Positions 1-10,244 of a DNA stretch of 64,000 nucleotides are shown here, piece after piece. The notes below the pieces were generated by a model that saw nothing but the letters and a program-made list of their open reading frames with translations, had not been told where the DNA came from and made no database searches. This DNA comes from Leishmania infantum JPCM5 (Eukaryota > Euglenozoa > Kinetoplastea > Trypanosomatida > Trypanosomatidae), in the NCBI RefSeq assembly GCF_000002875.2, contig NC_009416.2, positions 69,501 through 133,500 on the forward strand, given 5' to 3'. Numbering within the stretch: the first letter of the stretch is position 1; the number at the start of each line of letters is the position of its first letter. Made by a program: the position numbers and the translations under genes.

Positions 1-386
1 GGCTGCCGGCATTCGTCTTGGTTGGGGAGCGGGTCATGTGTAGCACGTTAGGTGCATCGTCTATTTTTTTTCACGTGTGCTGCACCACACCAGTCATTCC
101 CCGATACGGGAAGGTCAAACACCTCAGCTATACAACAAACGAAGCCATCAAGAAAGGGCCAAGAGGCGCAGAGACGCACACGGGTAGAGTATCACACGAG
201 GCAAAAAAGAGTCCGGAGAAGGCTGCCTTCCCACAAGCAGCGTTCATCGCTGGCGAGGGCCGACTGTCTATCGTTGCGCGGTGCATCTTCCTCCGCCCAG
301 AGAAACGGTGGTGGTATCGGCGCACAACACAGCCGCTACCCCTCCCCCTCCCCGCGTGTGGCACCTCGACAGATCACCGAAACATG
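1..386. other. Intergenic, 3' flank of the Pob3/SSRP1 gene
   Basis: This stretch lies downstream of the Pob3 stop on the minus strand and should hold its 3' UTR and polyadenylation region. I see no repeat copy, RNA gene or credible reading frame here. The open frames running through it have no recognisable domain and have the Ser/Pro/Arg-rich composition of noise. Confidence 0.6.
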
Positions 387-1952
387 TCAAGCGTCGCTCT
401 TCGCATGCTTATCCTTCTTGTGCTTCTTATCTCTCTTGTGCTTCTTATCTCTTTTGTGCCTCTTATCTCTCTTGTGCTTCTTATCCTTCTTGGGCTTCTT
501 ATCCTCGCGCTTGCGCTTGCGAGAGCTGTCATGGTCGCCGTCATCGCCGCTGCTGTCATCGTCATCGGCGTCCGAGTCTTCGTAGTCTGAGTCATCGCTC
601 TCGTCTTCTTCGTCTGATGCGGCGTCCTTCTCGTCGTCGTCATCGCTCTCCATGGCGTCGCCGCCAGTGTGCACCACTTTTACCTTGGTGGCAAGGTAGC
701 TGAGGAGCCCGTCCTTCTCCTCCTTCGCAATACCCGAAAAGACGTACTTGTCGTCGCCCTTAGCTCCGGTTGTGAAGACGGCGAGCTGAAAGGTGGCCTG
801 GCCACTTTCCGACTCGTCCAGCTCCACACGTGCGACCTCGTTAAAGAGGATACGGGTGGCAGGGCGGTGCAGGTAGAGAAATCCGCTGTTGACGATGTAC
901 AGCAGTCCCTCCGCGCCGTGAAAGAGGCACCGCATCGAAGACTGTGAGTGGCTGGTGAGCACCGATTTGTACTCCTTGTTGATGCCGCCGTACGCGGGCA
1001 CCTTGGCGATCGCTTTGAAAGTGCGCGTGAGAATGTCGCTCACACGGCCACTCATCGTTGGCACCAGCGGCGGCACCTCGCCCTCCTTCGTCGGAGGAAG
1101 CTGCAGCGTCTTGTTGATCTCGTCTTGGGTCTTGAGCTCGCAACGCCACGGGTGCTCCTCATCCAGGGTCAAGCCAGCCGGGCAGGAAATGACAACGTGG
1201 TTGTACGTTGTCGTGCGAATCTTCAGCGGGTTCTTCAATATCAGCACAACGTACTGCGGCAAGATGTTCGCGTCCACCTCCTCTGTGGGGGAGAAGTACA
1301 CGGGGACATCGCACAGGAACAAGTTCTGAATGTCAGAGAGGGAAAAGCTAAGGAGGCCGCTCGAGGTGCCCTTCTTCTTGTCCTCCAGCACAACGTTGTA
1401 GTTCGAGATGACAATCTTGTACTTGCCAGACGGGTACGAGAGGAGCACGTCATCAAAAGTGGCCACCACCACCTCATCCGTATGCGTGGCGTGGCCACTG
1501 CCCATCGCGGCGAGAGCAAGCAGTTTGCCGCCCTGGCCGCCACTGCCGTGCCGCTGGAGAAACTGTTCCTGGTACTGCATCATGCTGCTCTGAATGCCCT
1601 GCAGAATAACCTTGCCAGCCATCTCCGTCTCTTCATAACCGACGCAGACGTTCGGCACGGCGAAGCGAATCGACCTCAGCTCCAAGTCCTCCGCGTCGGC
1701 CGTCGTCGTTGGCCGCATGGTGAGACTCACGTCATTCTTCGTGGTGCCCGAGGCACTCGCGATCGCTGAGATAGGAATGCTCAATATTGGATGTGGCACG
1801 TAGTTGGGGTTGTCCTTTGCCCTTCCTTTCGGCAGCGCCAGCAGCTCCAGCACACACTCGCCTTTCTTCGCGTCCCCGCCGTCCTCGGACTTCAGCTCCG
1901 GCTTGGCCACCGACAGCTTCAGCTGGCCCCAGTTCTCCAGTGGAATTGACAT
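387..1952 (-). CDS. POB3: FACT complex subunit Pob3/SSRP1
   Basis: This 521-residue protein is the SSRP1/Pob3 half of FACT, the nuclear histone chaperone that partners Spt16 and moves H2A-H2B during transcription and replication. Visible order: an N-terminal PH-like region (about 1-140), the SSRP1 middle domain (about 160-280, with GKYKIVISNYNVVLEDKKKG), and an Rtt106-like second PH region (about 300-425, with SSMRCLFHGAEGLLYIVNSG). An Asp/Glu/Ser acidic stretch (about 428-465) follows, then a tail of repeated Lys-His-Lys-Arg-Asp units. There is no HMG box, as in fungal Pob3 and unlike animal SSRP1. The start is the ATG at 1952 (MSIPLENWGQ). The frame stays open upstream, but without conserved residues, and a splice acceptor candidate about 100 nt upstream fits this start. 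The family call is from recognised sequence pattern and is firm. Confidence 0.9.
   Translation of the reverse strand: MSIPLENWGQLKLSVAKPELKSEDGGDAKKGECVLELLALPKGRAKDNPNYVPHPILSIPISAIASASGTTKNDVSLTMRPTTTADAEDLELRSIRFAVPNVCVGYEETEMAGKVILQGIQSSMMQYQEQFLQRHGSGGQGGKLLALAAMGSGHATHTDEVVVATFDDVLLSYPSGKYKIVISNYNVVLEDKKKGTSSGLLSFSLSDIQNLFLCDVPVYFSPTEEVDANILPQYVVLILKNPLKIRTTTYNHVVISCPAGLTLDEEHPWRCELKTQDEINKTLQLPPTKEGEVPPLVPTMSGRVSDILTRTFKAIAKVPAYGGINKEYKSVLTSHSQSSMRCLFHGAEGLLYIVNSGFLYLHRPATRILFNEVARVELDESESGQATFQLAVFTTGAKGDDKYVFSGIAKEEKDGLLSYLATKVKVVHTGGDAMESDDDDEKDAASDEEDESDDSDYEDSDADDDDSSGDDGDHDSSRKRKREDKKPKKDKKHKRDKRHKRDKKHKRDKKHKKDKHAKSDA
408..497 (-). repeat. Five tandem 18-nt units encoding the basic tail of Pob3
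   Basis: On the plus strand the unit cttatctctcttgtgctt recurs five times in register, with only one to three changes per copy. On the coding strand each unit gives about six residues of the pattern Lys-His-Lys-Lys/Arg-Asp-Lys. The array forms most of the extreme C-terminal tail and could change in length by slippage. Confidence 0.9.
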
Positions 1953-2054
1953 GCTGAATGCGCGAGAAATACGAAAAACGAGAGGGATCAAGAGCCTAAG
2001 ACTCCTTTCGCCCACGCCGGTCACAAAAGCCCCCGGTAAGACGCTGCGGCCGTG

Positions 2055-2080
2055 CTGCAGCGGCAAAACAAGCAAAAAAG
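2055..2080 (-). promoter_or_regulatory. Predicted spliced-leader acceptor for Pob3
   Basis: On the minus strand a T-rich tract (CTTTTTTGCTTGTTTTGCC) leads into CTGCAG, giving an AG at 2055-2056, about 100 nt upstream of the ATG at 1952. It is the first AG after the tract, as expected for trans-splicing. This is a prediction from sequence only. Confidence 0.5.
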
Positions 2081-2850
2081 CCGGAGAAGGGCAACGTGAT
2101 GAGTTGGCAGAAAAAGAGGAGTCGAACAGAGGAACGAAGCAAACGAGAAGAGGGCGAAGTCTACGGTAGATCTGACACTACAGCAGTGGCACCGCCAACA
2201 CGCAGAGATCTATGTGTGCACCTCCGTTGAAAGCTAGTACTCAGTTGAGCACGTTGCTGCAGGTGCCCCTATGTACCCCAGTGAAGAGGAGGGTGGGGTC
2301 TGTGCGAGTCCGTGTATCCGTGTGTCTGTATGAGTTTTTCTCTGTATGGGTGTGTCTGTGGGTATAGCCGCGGTCCAAAAGCCGTGGTTCTGAGCGCCAG
2401 CGGAGAGCGCGCGCAAGACAAAAAGTAGGGAAGGAGAGATAGCTTCGCGCAGCTCGAGGGGTTTGCATGGCCAAAGAAGATGTTGAATTGCTGAAGGCGT
2501 TAGTGGAGTGCGCCCGGCGGCAACCAGGGCGTAGATACGTGCAGCGTGCGTGCCAGCGAGAGTAGCAGGGAGGGGAACGAGGGGTGGGGGCAACGAGAAC
2601 AAAAGCCCTCTCTCACCGCAGGCATCATGTAGCTGCGCACTTGAACGGGCGTGGCGTGTGTCGGCTTTCTGTCACTCACCGACGAGGCGCCGCTTTGGAT
2701 TGAGACTCTCTGGGGAAGCGGAGAAACGGCAAGCTCAGCTTCCGTCGCTGACACGTGGCTATTTCCTACAGAAGTGCACAGATATTGCGCTGCGTGTTAA
2801 CATTTTCTTCTCATTGCAGTCCTCCACGGCAAGAGAGAGGGTGGAGAGGC

Positions 2851-3404
2851 ACCCATGCGTGATGTCGCAGGGCCCAGTACCCCCGCCCTCTCTCTCTGGA
2901 GAAGCCGGGAGGCCACCCTATCGCTGACCAAGTGCCGAACCACCTGTGGTGGTGACAGGGTCGCAGGCGCCGGCGCCGGCGCCGTGCTGGAGGTCCGGGC
3001 GACGTATCGCTGCTGATGTAGTTGGCCGGGTCCTGGCTGGGCGTTGCGTCGGGGCGACCGGCGACAGTGAACACGCGTGTGCCATCCACATGATTCGGCA
3101 GCGTGTCACCGCGTCTCGAGAGTAACCCGCCCGGGCCCCTACACCGCCTACTGGTGTGCGGGCGGGGGGAGGGCGGGGGCAGCGGCGCCCGCGCCCATTC
3201 CGAGAAGGGAGGGAGGCACGAGCTGGCGGCCGGCGAGGCGGCGGGTGGGTGGGGTAGAGCTCGAGGGCAGGTGGCCGTGCTGGGATGACCGGGTCGGCGC
3301 ACTGCTGCAACGCGCGTGCCTGCCGCTTCTTCGCGCGACGCGGGGTGGGACTGTGACAGGCCGTGGGTGGAGCGGAGCTTGCCTTGTGTTGGAGTGGCAG
3401 AGAA
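2851..3404 (-). mobile_element. Interspersed repeat copy 1 (candidate SIDER-type retroposon)
   Basis: About 555 bp, a close reverse-complement match to the copies at 15004, 51583 and 58118. Landmarks in all four include GTACTGGGCCCTGC, ACCACCTGTGGTGGT, a run ending in GTGTTCACTGTCGCCGG, and CTCTCGAGACGCGGTGACAC (all given in the orientation of the other copies, except the near-palindrome). It shares with copy 2 an extra end segment (about 3360-3404, GCGGAGCTTGCCTTGTGTTG) that copies 3 and 4 lack. It lies about 500 nt downstream of the GRAM-like gene's stop, in the expected 3' UTR. Strand is given arbitrarily relative to the other three copies. The SIDER assignment rests on length and 3' UTR placement, not on a recognised signature. 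Confidence 0.75.
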
Positions 3405-3907
3405 ACGAATGCGTTGAAGAGCAACAAAAAAGAAAGAAATGGGCAGCGTAAAGGACTACGTCACGTGTGACAACGTCAGCCGGCCACCGCCAACGCGAAA
3501 GCAGTGATCGCACACGAAAAACGGAAGGAAAACAACAAAAACAGCGCACCACCCCAGCCTGCCGTGAAAAAAAGGTGAGAAAAGAGGGTGGGAAGAACAG
3601 ACACGAGCGCAGGCAGCGCTCTTGAGGGGACAGGGGAGCTACTCGAGCACAGCACGGAGAGAGTGCGACGAGTAGAGAGGATTCACAGAAAAAAAGGAGT
3701 GACGCGCGTGCCGCCTACACGAGCTGAGAAAGCTATGAAGAAACACCTGCGTGCGCACGTCGGCAGTGCTTCTCAGGCTGTGCCAGACGACAGAATAAAA
3801 GAACGACGGAAATGTATACATGTGCATCAGCAGGCAAGCAGCGTCGAGTATGGAGAATAGCACGCACACGCAGACCGGTACGCGATGCTATGCAGTGGAT
3901 GCACCCG

Positions 3908-6900
3908 CTACTGCATCATGTAGAGAGCGGTCAACACTCCCCCAAACAGGACCAGTACCATCACGGCAATGGTCGCCTGGCGGGTGGAGACGATGCTCGT
4001 CTGCAAGAGAGGTGGGGGCTGCAAGACGATGTAGAGGAGAGAGCGCGAGACATCGCTAGTTGTGCCAGGAGCAAAGCCTGTGACCTGAGCGATGGCAAGC
4101 TGCACGGCGGGGTCCTGTGTGCCCCAGCTCCGCAGGGCAGAAATGTACACCTCCCTACCACTGTGGGACTGGAAGTACGGCGGAAAAAGCGCTCGCAGGA
4201 AGGCGACAAAGCGCTGCAGCACCGTTGGTGTCATGTATCGCACATAAAATTCGTTGATCAGGGAAACGATCCCAAAGAGTCGACAGTGCACTTCGGCGGC
4301 ATCAGCGACGGCACCGCGCTCATCATTGTCCGTGCAGTGCGAGCGAGCGGCATGAGCGCTGCGGCCCGCCGAGTCCGCGTCAAAGGCTAGCCGAAAGACG
4401 TTCAGGTCATCCATCCAACGGAGTTTCACTTCTTTCCATAGGTCTTCAGCCCTCAAGTTCTGCGCATGTGGCGAAGCCGCCATGTCCGGTGGCGTTTTGG
4501 GGGTCTTTGAAGATCTCGAAGTAGCAGTGTTGGTGCGGTTTGACGGTGTCATTTTTTTCGCGGTGGATGCTTTGCTGTGCGTTGGTGATGCTGGCAACAA
4601 GTAAGCGGAGATCACCGGCGTGGGGGACGGAGTGCTGGCACGGCCGGCGGAGGCATCCGAGCGCGACTCCTCCGTGTCGCCTTCGCCGATGTCGTTCGCC
4701 GTCTCGTCGGCGTTCTCGTTTTCCTCGTCGTCCGATGCGTGTACGAGGTCGCCTGCGGCGCCGTCAGCAGCCTCGCTGGCGCCACCTTGCAGGTGCGATA
4801 TTCCTTCGAAGCAGAGGAGACCGCGGAACAGCGGCAGCTTCACCCACTGGAGATCTACGGGTGGAGTCGTTAGGTCTACGAGGCTTTGATGGCTCCGGTC
4901 GTCAGTATCCAGGCTGCTTCGAATCTCCGCCTGCTCTTCAGGTGAAAAGAACGAGAGTACGTGTTCACGCCAGGCAGCTTCGTGCGTGTGCCAAAACCGC
5001 AGCTCCGCTATCGGGTTGCGGAGGTACACGGTGGAGTTGTCGACGTCGGGGTTCTCGCGCAGCGGCATCGTGGCGGGCCGCAGCACCTTCTCCTCCAGCA
5101 ATTGCCACAGCTCCGTGGCGTTGACAGGTCTGCCCTGATTGCGCGCGCGCAGAAGTTGCACTTCATCTTCGCGGTAGCTCAGCATTGCGTCGGCCACCCG
5201 CAAAGCCATACGGCGACGGCGACCTTGATCCGCCTCCAAGGGCTCGCTGTGCACGAGACTGCCCACAAAGCGGCGTAGCATCGCCACGTGCGCCACCTCC
5301 TCACTCGAGAACGCGTTGGCCGCGTAGTACTTGTTGCCGCCAGTGACAGTGCGGAGTGCCTGTGGAGGCTGCATCCAGTGCGAGGCGCGCTCCTCTCCCG
5401 ACTCCAGCTTACGGTACCGGTCCATGAGGAACACCTTGCTGAAGGTGGCAAAGACGCGCTCTGTCATCTCCACCGTCTCCAGCAGCTCTTGAGTCAGCTG
5501 CAGGCAGCTGAGTCGGTCTTCGTACTCGGCAGCCGACACCCACTCCGTAAGCCGGAAGTACTCGCCCATCTTCTCTGTGTAGACCGCCCATGCCGCTTCT
5601 CCGGCGGAGCTGTGATGCTCGCCCGCCGAGGGCGCGGGGCGCGTCGACGGTCTCACTGGCAGTTCGAATATGAAGCTGATCGCATAATGCCACGCAGATT
5701 GTGCCCGGCGAACCCAGCGCTGCACATCCGACTTGAGGCGCGACAGGGACATGCTCTTGAGCGGAGCAGCCCGACGCTTCGCGGCCTTTTTAGAGGCCGC
5801 GCCGCTGCCGCCGCATTGGCCTGCGCCGGTTTTGGCGGCGCCGCGGTTGCCTACGCGCGCCTGGCATGCTTCTCCACGCTGCGAGAAGAGCCGCGCCCTG
5901 TCGGCAGCCGTCATTGGCGTGCCGAAGACGGACGACATGGTGGGCGGTGGCGGTGGGGACGGCGTGCCGCTCTGCTCTTCACGCGCGACGCGCTGGGCAC
6001 GGTGGCCACGCAAGGTGGCCATCTTGGCCTGCAGGGCGACGTAACGGCCCATCAGCTCGACCGCCGCCTGCTCGAGCTGATGCGTGAAGGTGCGACTCTC
6101 CTCCGCCAGGTCCTTCCGTCTCTTGTTGTACTGCCACAGAGTCTCGTGACTGTCGTACGACTCCAGCCTAGTGTTGACATCTGACAGGGCGTGGATGTCG
6201 CGCAGCAGTTTCTCCGCTCTCTGCAAGGGATTCTGCGCGTGCAGGTCAACAAAGTGGGCGTAATGTTGAGTGAGCAGAGCAAGCATGACAACGATCAGCA
6301 CGGTAGCAACGTGCCGGTAAAACTTGAGAAAGAGTTGCGCGTACTTGCCCGATTTGACTTTTGAGGCACTTGCGACAGGGATGCTGACGAGCTTGCCGGA
6401 AAGCTTGGGCCGTAATGCGTTCCATGGCGGCGCGCGCCGACCTGCTAAGGGCAGCCCGAGCGCCGCCCGCCGTGCGTCAGAGTCCGGATTGCGGTTGGTG
6501 GTTGTGCGGGAGTTGTTCAGACTTTCATCCTTCGGCGCGCCCGAGATCGAGGTGCTCACTTCGTCTTTCTCGCCAGGCTTGTCGGTCTGCTGCTTTGTCG
6601 TGGACGAGGATCCCTTCTCTGAGTCATCCCGCGCCTCATACTTCTTGGACTTTTCGGACGTTCGGTACTGCTCGAGGAGATGCTTGATCTGCTCCTCCGC
6701 TCCGAGGAGGTCGTGAAAGTCGTAGAAGAAGTACTTGCGAGAGGACAAGAGGCGCTTCTTCTGCGCGGAGGGGCTGCTTGCCTGCATCTTGATGGCCTCG
6801 TTGTGCTGCAGCACCACCACAAGCACGCTCGTTGGCACCCCTTTCACCTGCTGCGTTTCGAGGCGAATACGCTTCACATTGTCCCAGGCCAGATCGATTC

Positions 6901-6988
6901 GAAAAAGAGATGAGGTGAAGTAGAACTCCTTCTCCGTCGCGACAAGGTTGCCTCGGCAACTCTGGCACTGGCAAGAGAAGGTGAACAT
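3908..6988 (-). CDS. Membrane protein with N-terminal GRAM/PH-like domain
   Basis: 1026 residues. The N-terminus (about 1-110) reads like a GRAM/PH-like lipid-binding fold: EFYFTSSLFRIDLAWDNVKR followed by a beta-rich stretch and a Phe-rich segment (YFFYDFHDLLGAEEQIKHLL). A strong hydrophobic segment (about 219-246, VATVLIVVMLALLTQHYA) follows. About 750 mostly polar residues come next, with helical patches and a disordered Ser/Thr/Pro region. A second hydrophobic segment sits at the extreme C-terminus (ATIAVMVLVLFGGVLTALYM). GRAM plus membrane anchors is the plan of ER contact-site lipid transporters, but I cannot see a sterol-binding VASt domain, so the function is open. The start is the first in-frame ATG at 6988; the frame is open upstream only from a GTG. 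Confidence 0.85.
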   Translation of the reverse strand: MFTFSCQCQSCRGNLVATEKEFYFTSSLFRIDLAWDNVKRIRLETQQVKGVPTSVLVVVLQHNEAIKMQASSPSAQKKRLLSSRKYFFYDFHDLLGAEEQIKHLLEQYRTSEKSKKYEARDDSEKGSSSTTKQQTDKPGEKDEVSTSISGAPKDESLNNSRTTTNRNPDSDARRAALGLPLAGRRAPPWNALRPKLSGKLVSIPVASASKVKSGKYAQLFLKFYRHVATVLIVVMLALLTQHYAHFVDLHAQNPLQRAEKLLRDIHALSDVNTRLESYDSHETLWQYNKRRKDLAEESRTFTHQLEQAAVELMGRYVALQAKMATLRGHRAQRVAREEQSGTPSPPPPPTMSSVFGTPMTAADRARLFSQRGEACQARVGNRGAAKTGAGQCGGSGAASKKAAKRRAAPLKSMSLSRLKSDVQRWVRRAQSAWHYAISFIFELPVRPSTRPAPSAGEHHSSAGEAAWAVYTEKMGEYFRLTEWVSAAEYEDRLSCLQLTQELLETVEMTERVFATFSKVFLMDRYRKLESGEERASHWMQPPQALRTVTGGNKYYAANAFSSEEVAHVAMLRRFVGSLVHSEPLEADQGRRRRMALRVADAMLSYREDEVQLLRARNQGRPVNATELWQLLEEKVLRPATMPLRENPDVDNSTVYLRNPIAELRFWHTHEAAWREHVLSFFSPEEQAEIRSSLDTDDRSHQSLVDLTTPPVDLQWVKLPLFRGLLCFEGISHLQGGASEAADGAAGDLVHASDDEENENADETANDIGEGDTEESRSDASAGRASTPSPTPVISAYLLPASPTHSKASTAKKMTPSNRTNTATSRSSKTPKTPPDMAASPHAQNLRAEDLWKEVKLRWMDDLNVFRLAFDADSAGRSAHAARSHCTDNDERGAVADAAEVHCRLFGIVSLINEFYVRYMTPTVLQRFVAFLRALFPPYFQSHSGREVYISALRSWGTQDPAVQLAIAQVTGFAPGTTSDVSRSLLYIVLQPPPLLQTSIVSTRQATIAVMVLVLFGGVLTALYMMQ

Positions 6989-7131
6989 GGTGGGCGCGAG
7001 CGCTCTGCGCGCGCCCGCCACTCATGCGCAGTCTCTTACTCGCTCTCTGTTTTACAACTTGTATGCGTATTTACACGCAGCGGAGCGAGTGTCGGGGGGA
7101 GGAGGCGGGAGCTACTTTGGGTCTTGAAGCA

Positions 7132-7210
7132 CTGCGTCAGGGTGCAAGCCGCGGTGTGTGCGGCGGGGCGTGCCACAGCAAAGCGGCAACAAAAAGAAGT
7201 AAAAAAAAAA
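7132..7210 (-). promoter_or_regulatory. Predicted spliced-leader acceptor for the GRAM-like gene
   Basis: The minus strand carries a run of ten T, then ACTTCTTTTTGTTGCC. The first AG after it is at 7132-7133, about 145 nt upstream of the ATG at 6988. The tract is strong but the AG lies rather far from it, so the exact acceptor is uncertain. Confidence 0.4.
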
Positions 7211-9133
7211 TGAGAAGCCGCTCCAGAAAAAAAGGCAAGCGGGGCGGGCGCAGTCTCTTGGCTGCTGACTCCTCACCTGAGGCGGCGCGCACAAGACTAA
7301 AATCAGTGGAAGGGATCAAAAAGGAAGAGGAACGACGATGAGTCGAGCATAGGGAGAAGAGGATGGGATGTTGCATTTTCAGGAGGGGTCGGCATATCGT
7401 CGTGGAAATAGCGGGTACCTGAAACTGAGTGCAGAAGTTCTGCCTACTGGGTTGAGAGTTCCTAGCACCGCATCTCTCGCGAGTGCACATTTGCCAGGGG
7501 CATCTCTTACCTATTCCCTCGGAGTGCCAACGCGTGCTCATTCTGCAAGTAGGACCAGCACAGAGACGCGGGCAGGAGTACATTACGCCCCTCAAGAAGA
7601 GGAACTGGGATGGTGCACAGCCAGCGACAGGGCTGCGCTCCATACATCGGCGAAGACAGACGTAAGCGGCGCTTGCACGATTGAGTGCATCTGCTATGTT
7701 TTTGCTTCAAATCACATTTTTTTTGTTATTCCTGACTAGCATGATTCGTGTTGCAGGCGAGGTACGAACATGGGGTGCTGTTGCGGGGGTGGGGAAGGAA
7801 GATCACAAAAAATGATGAAAAGAAAGAGGAAGAACACTGAAAAACGCGTCAACGAGGGAGAGGCGTCCAGGAAGGAGCTGGAGGCGGAGATGAGAAGAGA
7901 GCACCGTACAGGCTCAACGCTGCCTTCCCAACTTCCCCCTCCTCCTCCTCCTTTCTCGCTGTCACCGTCGCCTTCGCTTCTTCTGAACAACTTGTCCGAT
8001 TACTTCAAGACTGAACCTCGTGGCCTCTCCTCCCTCACTCACTCTCTCTCTCTGCCTTTCGCTATCATGACTCGATTCCGATTCGCTCACCTTACCGCAT
8101 TTTTTTTGGTGTGCTCATTTTCGTCTTTTGGCGCCTCATCCGGCCACGAAGACACGAAGAAGATGCACACAGACACGCGCGCGCACACGTAGCATACACA
8201 CGGATACAAAAGAGGGGACCAAAGGGCAGAAAGCTAAATACATGAATGGCCCATTTGTTCGTTCTCCTTTTCGCGCAGTGTTCTCTCGTCCGCGCCGCCT
8301 CCCGCCCCTCAGCCGCTCTTCTATGGTGCCGCTCTCTCTTCGTCACTGCATCGAGCGCGACTCCGTGCACTGCTCTGCACAGTGAGCACAACTTGGCATG
8401 CACGGCTACTTTTTGTGCGCCCATGCGCATGCGCTCTCGTGCAGTGGTGCCCTTCATGTGCGAAAAACACGCGACCACGTCACGCAGCGTCCACGTCCGC
8501 AGTGCCAGTGTTGTCTTGTCCCTCGTGTGACTGGCAAGAGTCTCGCTCGGTAACGACCCGAATTTGATGCTCATAAAGACAATCAAAGCACGAACGCAAG
8601 ACCGGCATCAAAAGAAGAAAGCGGAGGCGCGGGCGGGCACGTGCTGGCGACGAGCGAGAGAGGCAGGGGGGATGAGGAGGGTTGGTGATGGCAGACAGAG
8701 ACACGCACACACACAACAGCGGCCCAACAAGAACAAAACGACAAGAAAAAGGAGAGAAAAGCATATCAAGACGCGAAACAAAAAAAAAATGGTCGCGCAA
8801 GCACTGAACGGAGGCGTGTCAGTCGTCCGTACACGCAAGCCACGCGCGCGTAAAGAAGAAGTAGTCGAAGAAGATTGGAGTGTACCGAGCAGCTCCCATC
8901 ATCTTGCGGCCCACGACGTCGTCCTTCCCTCTTCGTTCTCCAGAGTGTATGCGCGGGCACGCTACGGTGTGATTTGATATGCCCACGTCGCAGGTCGACG
9001 CGGACAAGCACACAAAATGGACAAAGGACGACAACGGCTGCGAAGACGACACACGGAAAGTGGTGCCGCCCCCGCTCGACGACTTTGTGGTCGTCTCTCT
9101 ATCGCCTCTCCCTCCAAGCTCTATTGCTGTCCG

Positions 9134-9160
9134 TTGTGTGTGCGTGTGTGTGTGTGTGTG
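9134..9160. repeat. TG-rich microsatellite
   Basis: An almost pure TG run with one CG interruption, about 100 nt downstream of the LC8 stop on the transcribed strand, where it would be read as (CA)n in the LC8 3' UTR. Confidence 0.9.
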
Positions 9161-9257
9161 GATGTGCATCGGTTACACATCGCGGAGAGGGGATCTGATA
9201 ACCGGCGGCGTGAGTTCCTCCTAGTGTTGTTGTTATCCAGAAGGAAAACTGCTAGTT

Positions 9258-9533
9258 CTACCCGCACTTGAAGAGCAGAACGGCGACCTGGCCGAGGTAG
9301 AAGTACAGGAAGCAATGGGTGTCGTGCGTCACGAAGCTGCCGAAGTTGCGGCCCACAATGCAGTGCCACGTCGGCTGATACTTCTTGTCGAACTCCTTCT
9401 TGATGTAGGCAGCGATATCCTTCTCGATGTTGAACTTCTCCATTGCCTGAAGCGTAACCTCAATCGCGTCCGCCTGCATGTCCTCCGGCATGTCGGCATT
9501 CTTCACCGTGGCCTTGTGGTCGTTGTTGTACAT
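9258..9533 (-). CDS. LC8: Dynein light chain LC8 (DYNLL family)
   Basis: 91 residues against the usual 89 for LC8. The sequence is recognisable throughout: [57 protein letters not shown] and a C-terminal [16 protein letters not shown]8 is a homodimeric hub that binds short linear motifs in partners. It is part of cytoplasmic and axonemal dyneins, including the retrograde intraflagellar transport motor. The start is the ATG at 9533 ([10 protein letters not shown]). The frame stays open far upstream, but that sequence is low-complexity UTR and a splice acceptor candidate lies between. IFT140, the retrograde IFT-A protein, is also encoded in this window. Confidence 0.97.
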   Translation of the reverse strand: MYNNDHKATVKNADMPEDMQADAIEVTLQAMEKFNIEKDIAAYIKKEFDKKYQPTWHCIVGRNFGSFVTHDTHCFLYFYLGQVAVLLFKCG

Positions 9534-9637
9534 GATTGCAGTGTATATGGAAGGGGCTGTGTGTAGAGGCAACGGCGGCACTGATGCGAAGAACGGAAGT
9601 GGTAGGGTGGTGTTGGGGCTAGTAAGAGCCAGCGTTG

Positions 9638-9675
9638 CTGATCGACAGAGGATGTAGACGAAAAAAAAAAGGAAG
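9638..9675 (-). promoter_or_regulatory. Predicted spliced-leader acceptor for LC8
   Basis: The minus strand reads CTTCC, ten T, then CGTCTACATCCTCTGTCGATCAG. The first AG after the tract is at 9638-9639, giving a 5' UTR of about 105 nt before the LC8 ATG. This confines the LC8 gene to its canonical start. Confidence 0.6.
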
Positions 9676-10208
9676 CACACACAAAGAGGCGGTGGCAGCG
9701 ATCTGCAAAGAAACGCCGTGGGGACTCTTTTGGTAGTAGTGGTGCGCCGTTCTTCTTCTTGGTTTTTTTTTGCGGGGGGTTGAGTGTACGTGGGATGAGT
9801 GCGCGTGCGCAGCGTAGCTTGAGGCAGCGTGTGGGTGAACAGAGAGCTGCGAATTGTCCAGCAGACGGGGAAGTGGTGTAGATGATGTGAACTCGGCCAA
9901 CACAGAAGGAAAAAGAACACCGCATAGTCGGAAGTGGGTCGATGGAAACAGAGAAAGAGAGAACACGTGAGGGAATTACAGCAGAAACGTTCGAAAGTCA
10001 GAGACGCCGCCTGTGGAGAGACAACGAGTTGCAGATCTGCAATCAAGCCCAGACGGCACCCACTACCAAAAAAAAAATGAAATCGCCACAGTGAATGCGC
10101 CAGAGAAGAGTACTCCCGCACCCCGCCATAACGCAGTCGCATGCACAGCAACGAATCGGCGGTGCAGCTTTGTGTAGTGGGTGCGCCTTTCCACGTCTGT
10201 CCCGTACG

Positions 10209-10210
<2 letters not shown>

Positions 10211-10243
<33 letters not shown>
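10211..10243. repeat. (TG)16 microsatellite
   Basis: An uninterrupted TG dinucleotide run of 33 nt in the 3' flank of the LRR/coiled-coil gene; it would be transcribed as (CA)n on the minus strand. Confidence 0.97.

Positions 10244-10244
<1 letters not shown>

Larger units (their letters stand above)
1953..3907. other. Intergenic region between the GRAM-like gene and Pob3
   Basis: About 2 kb holding the 3' flank of the GRAM-like gene, one copy of the interspersed repeat (2851-3404) and the 5' flank of Pob3. The plus strand is purine-rich near 3400-3850, so the minus-strand transcript is pyrimidine-rich there. No reading frame here looks like a real protein. Confidence 0.6.
6989..9257. other. 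Intergenic region between LC8 and the GRAM-like gene
   Basis: About 2.3 kb of 3' flank of LC8 and 5' flank of the GRAM-like gene. It contains A/T homopolymer runs (near 7200, 8100 and 8780) and a TG-rich microsatellite at about 9134-9160. A minus-strand ATG frame of 168 codons at 7137-7643 has noise-like composition and was not accepted. No RNA gene was seen. Confidence 0.55.

Noticed and set aside
1953..2075. 41-residue upstream extension of Pob3
   Set aside because: It begins at a non-ATG codon, partly precedes the likely splice acceptor at 2055, and adds residues unlike the family.
7137..7643. Minus-strand ATG frame of 168 codons with a hydrophobic C-terminus
   Set aside because: The hydrophobic stretch is the translation of the T-rich splice tract of the next gene, and the rest is Cys/Arg/Ser/Pro noise.
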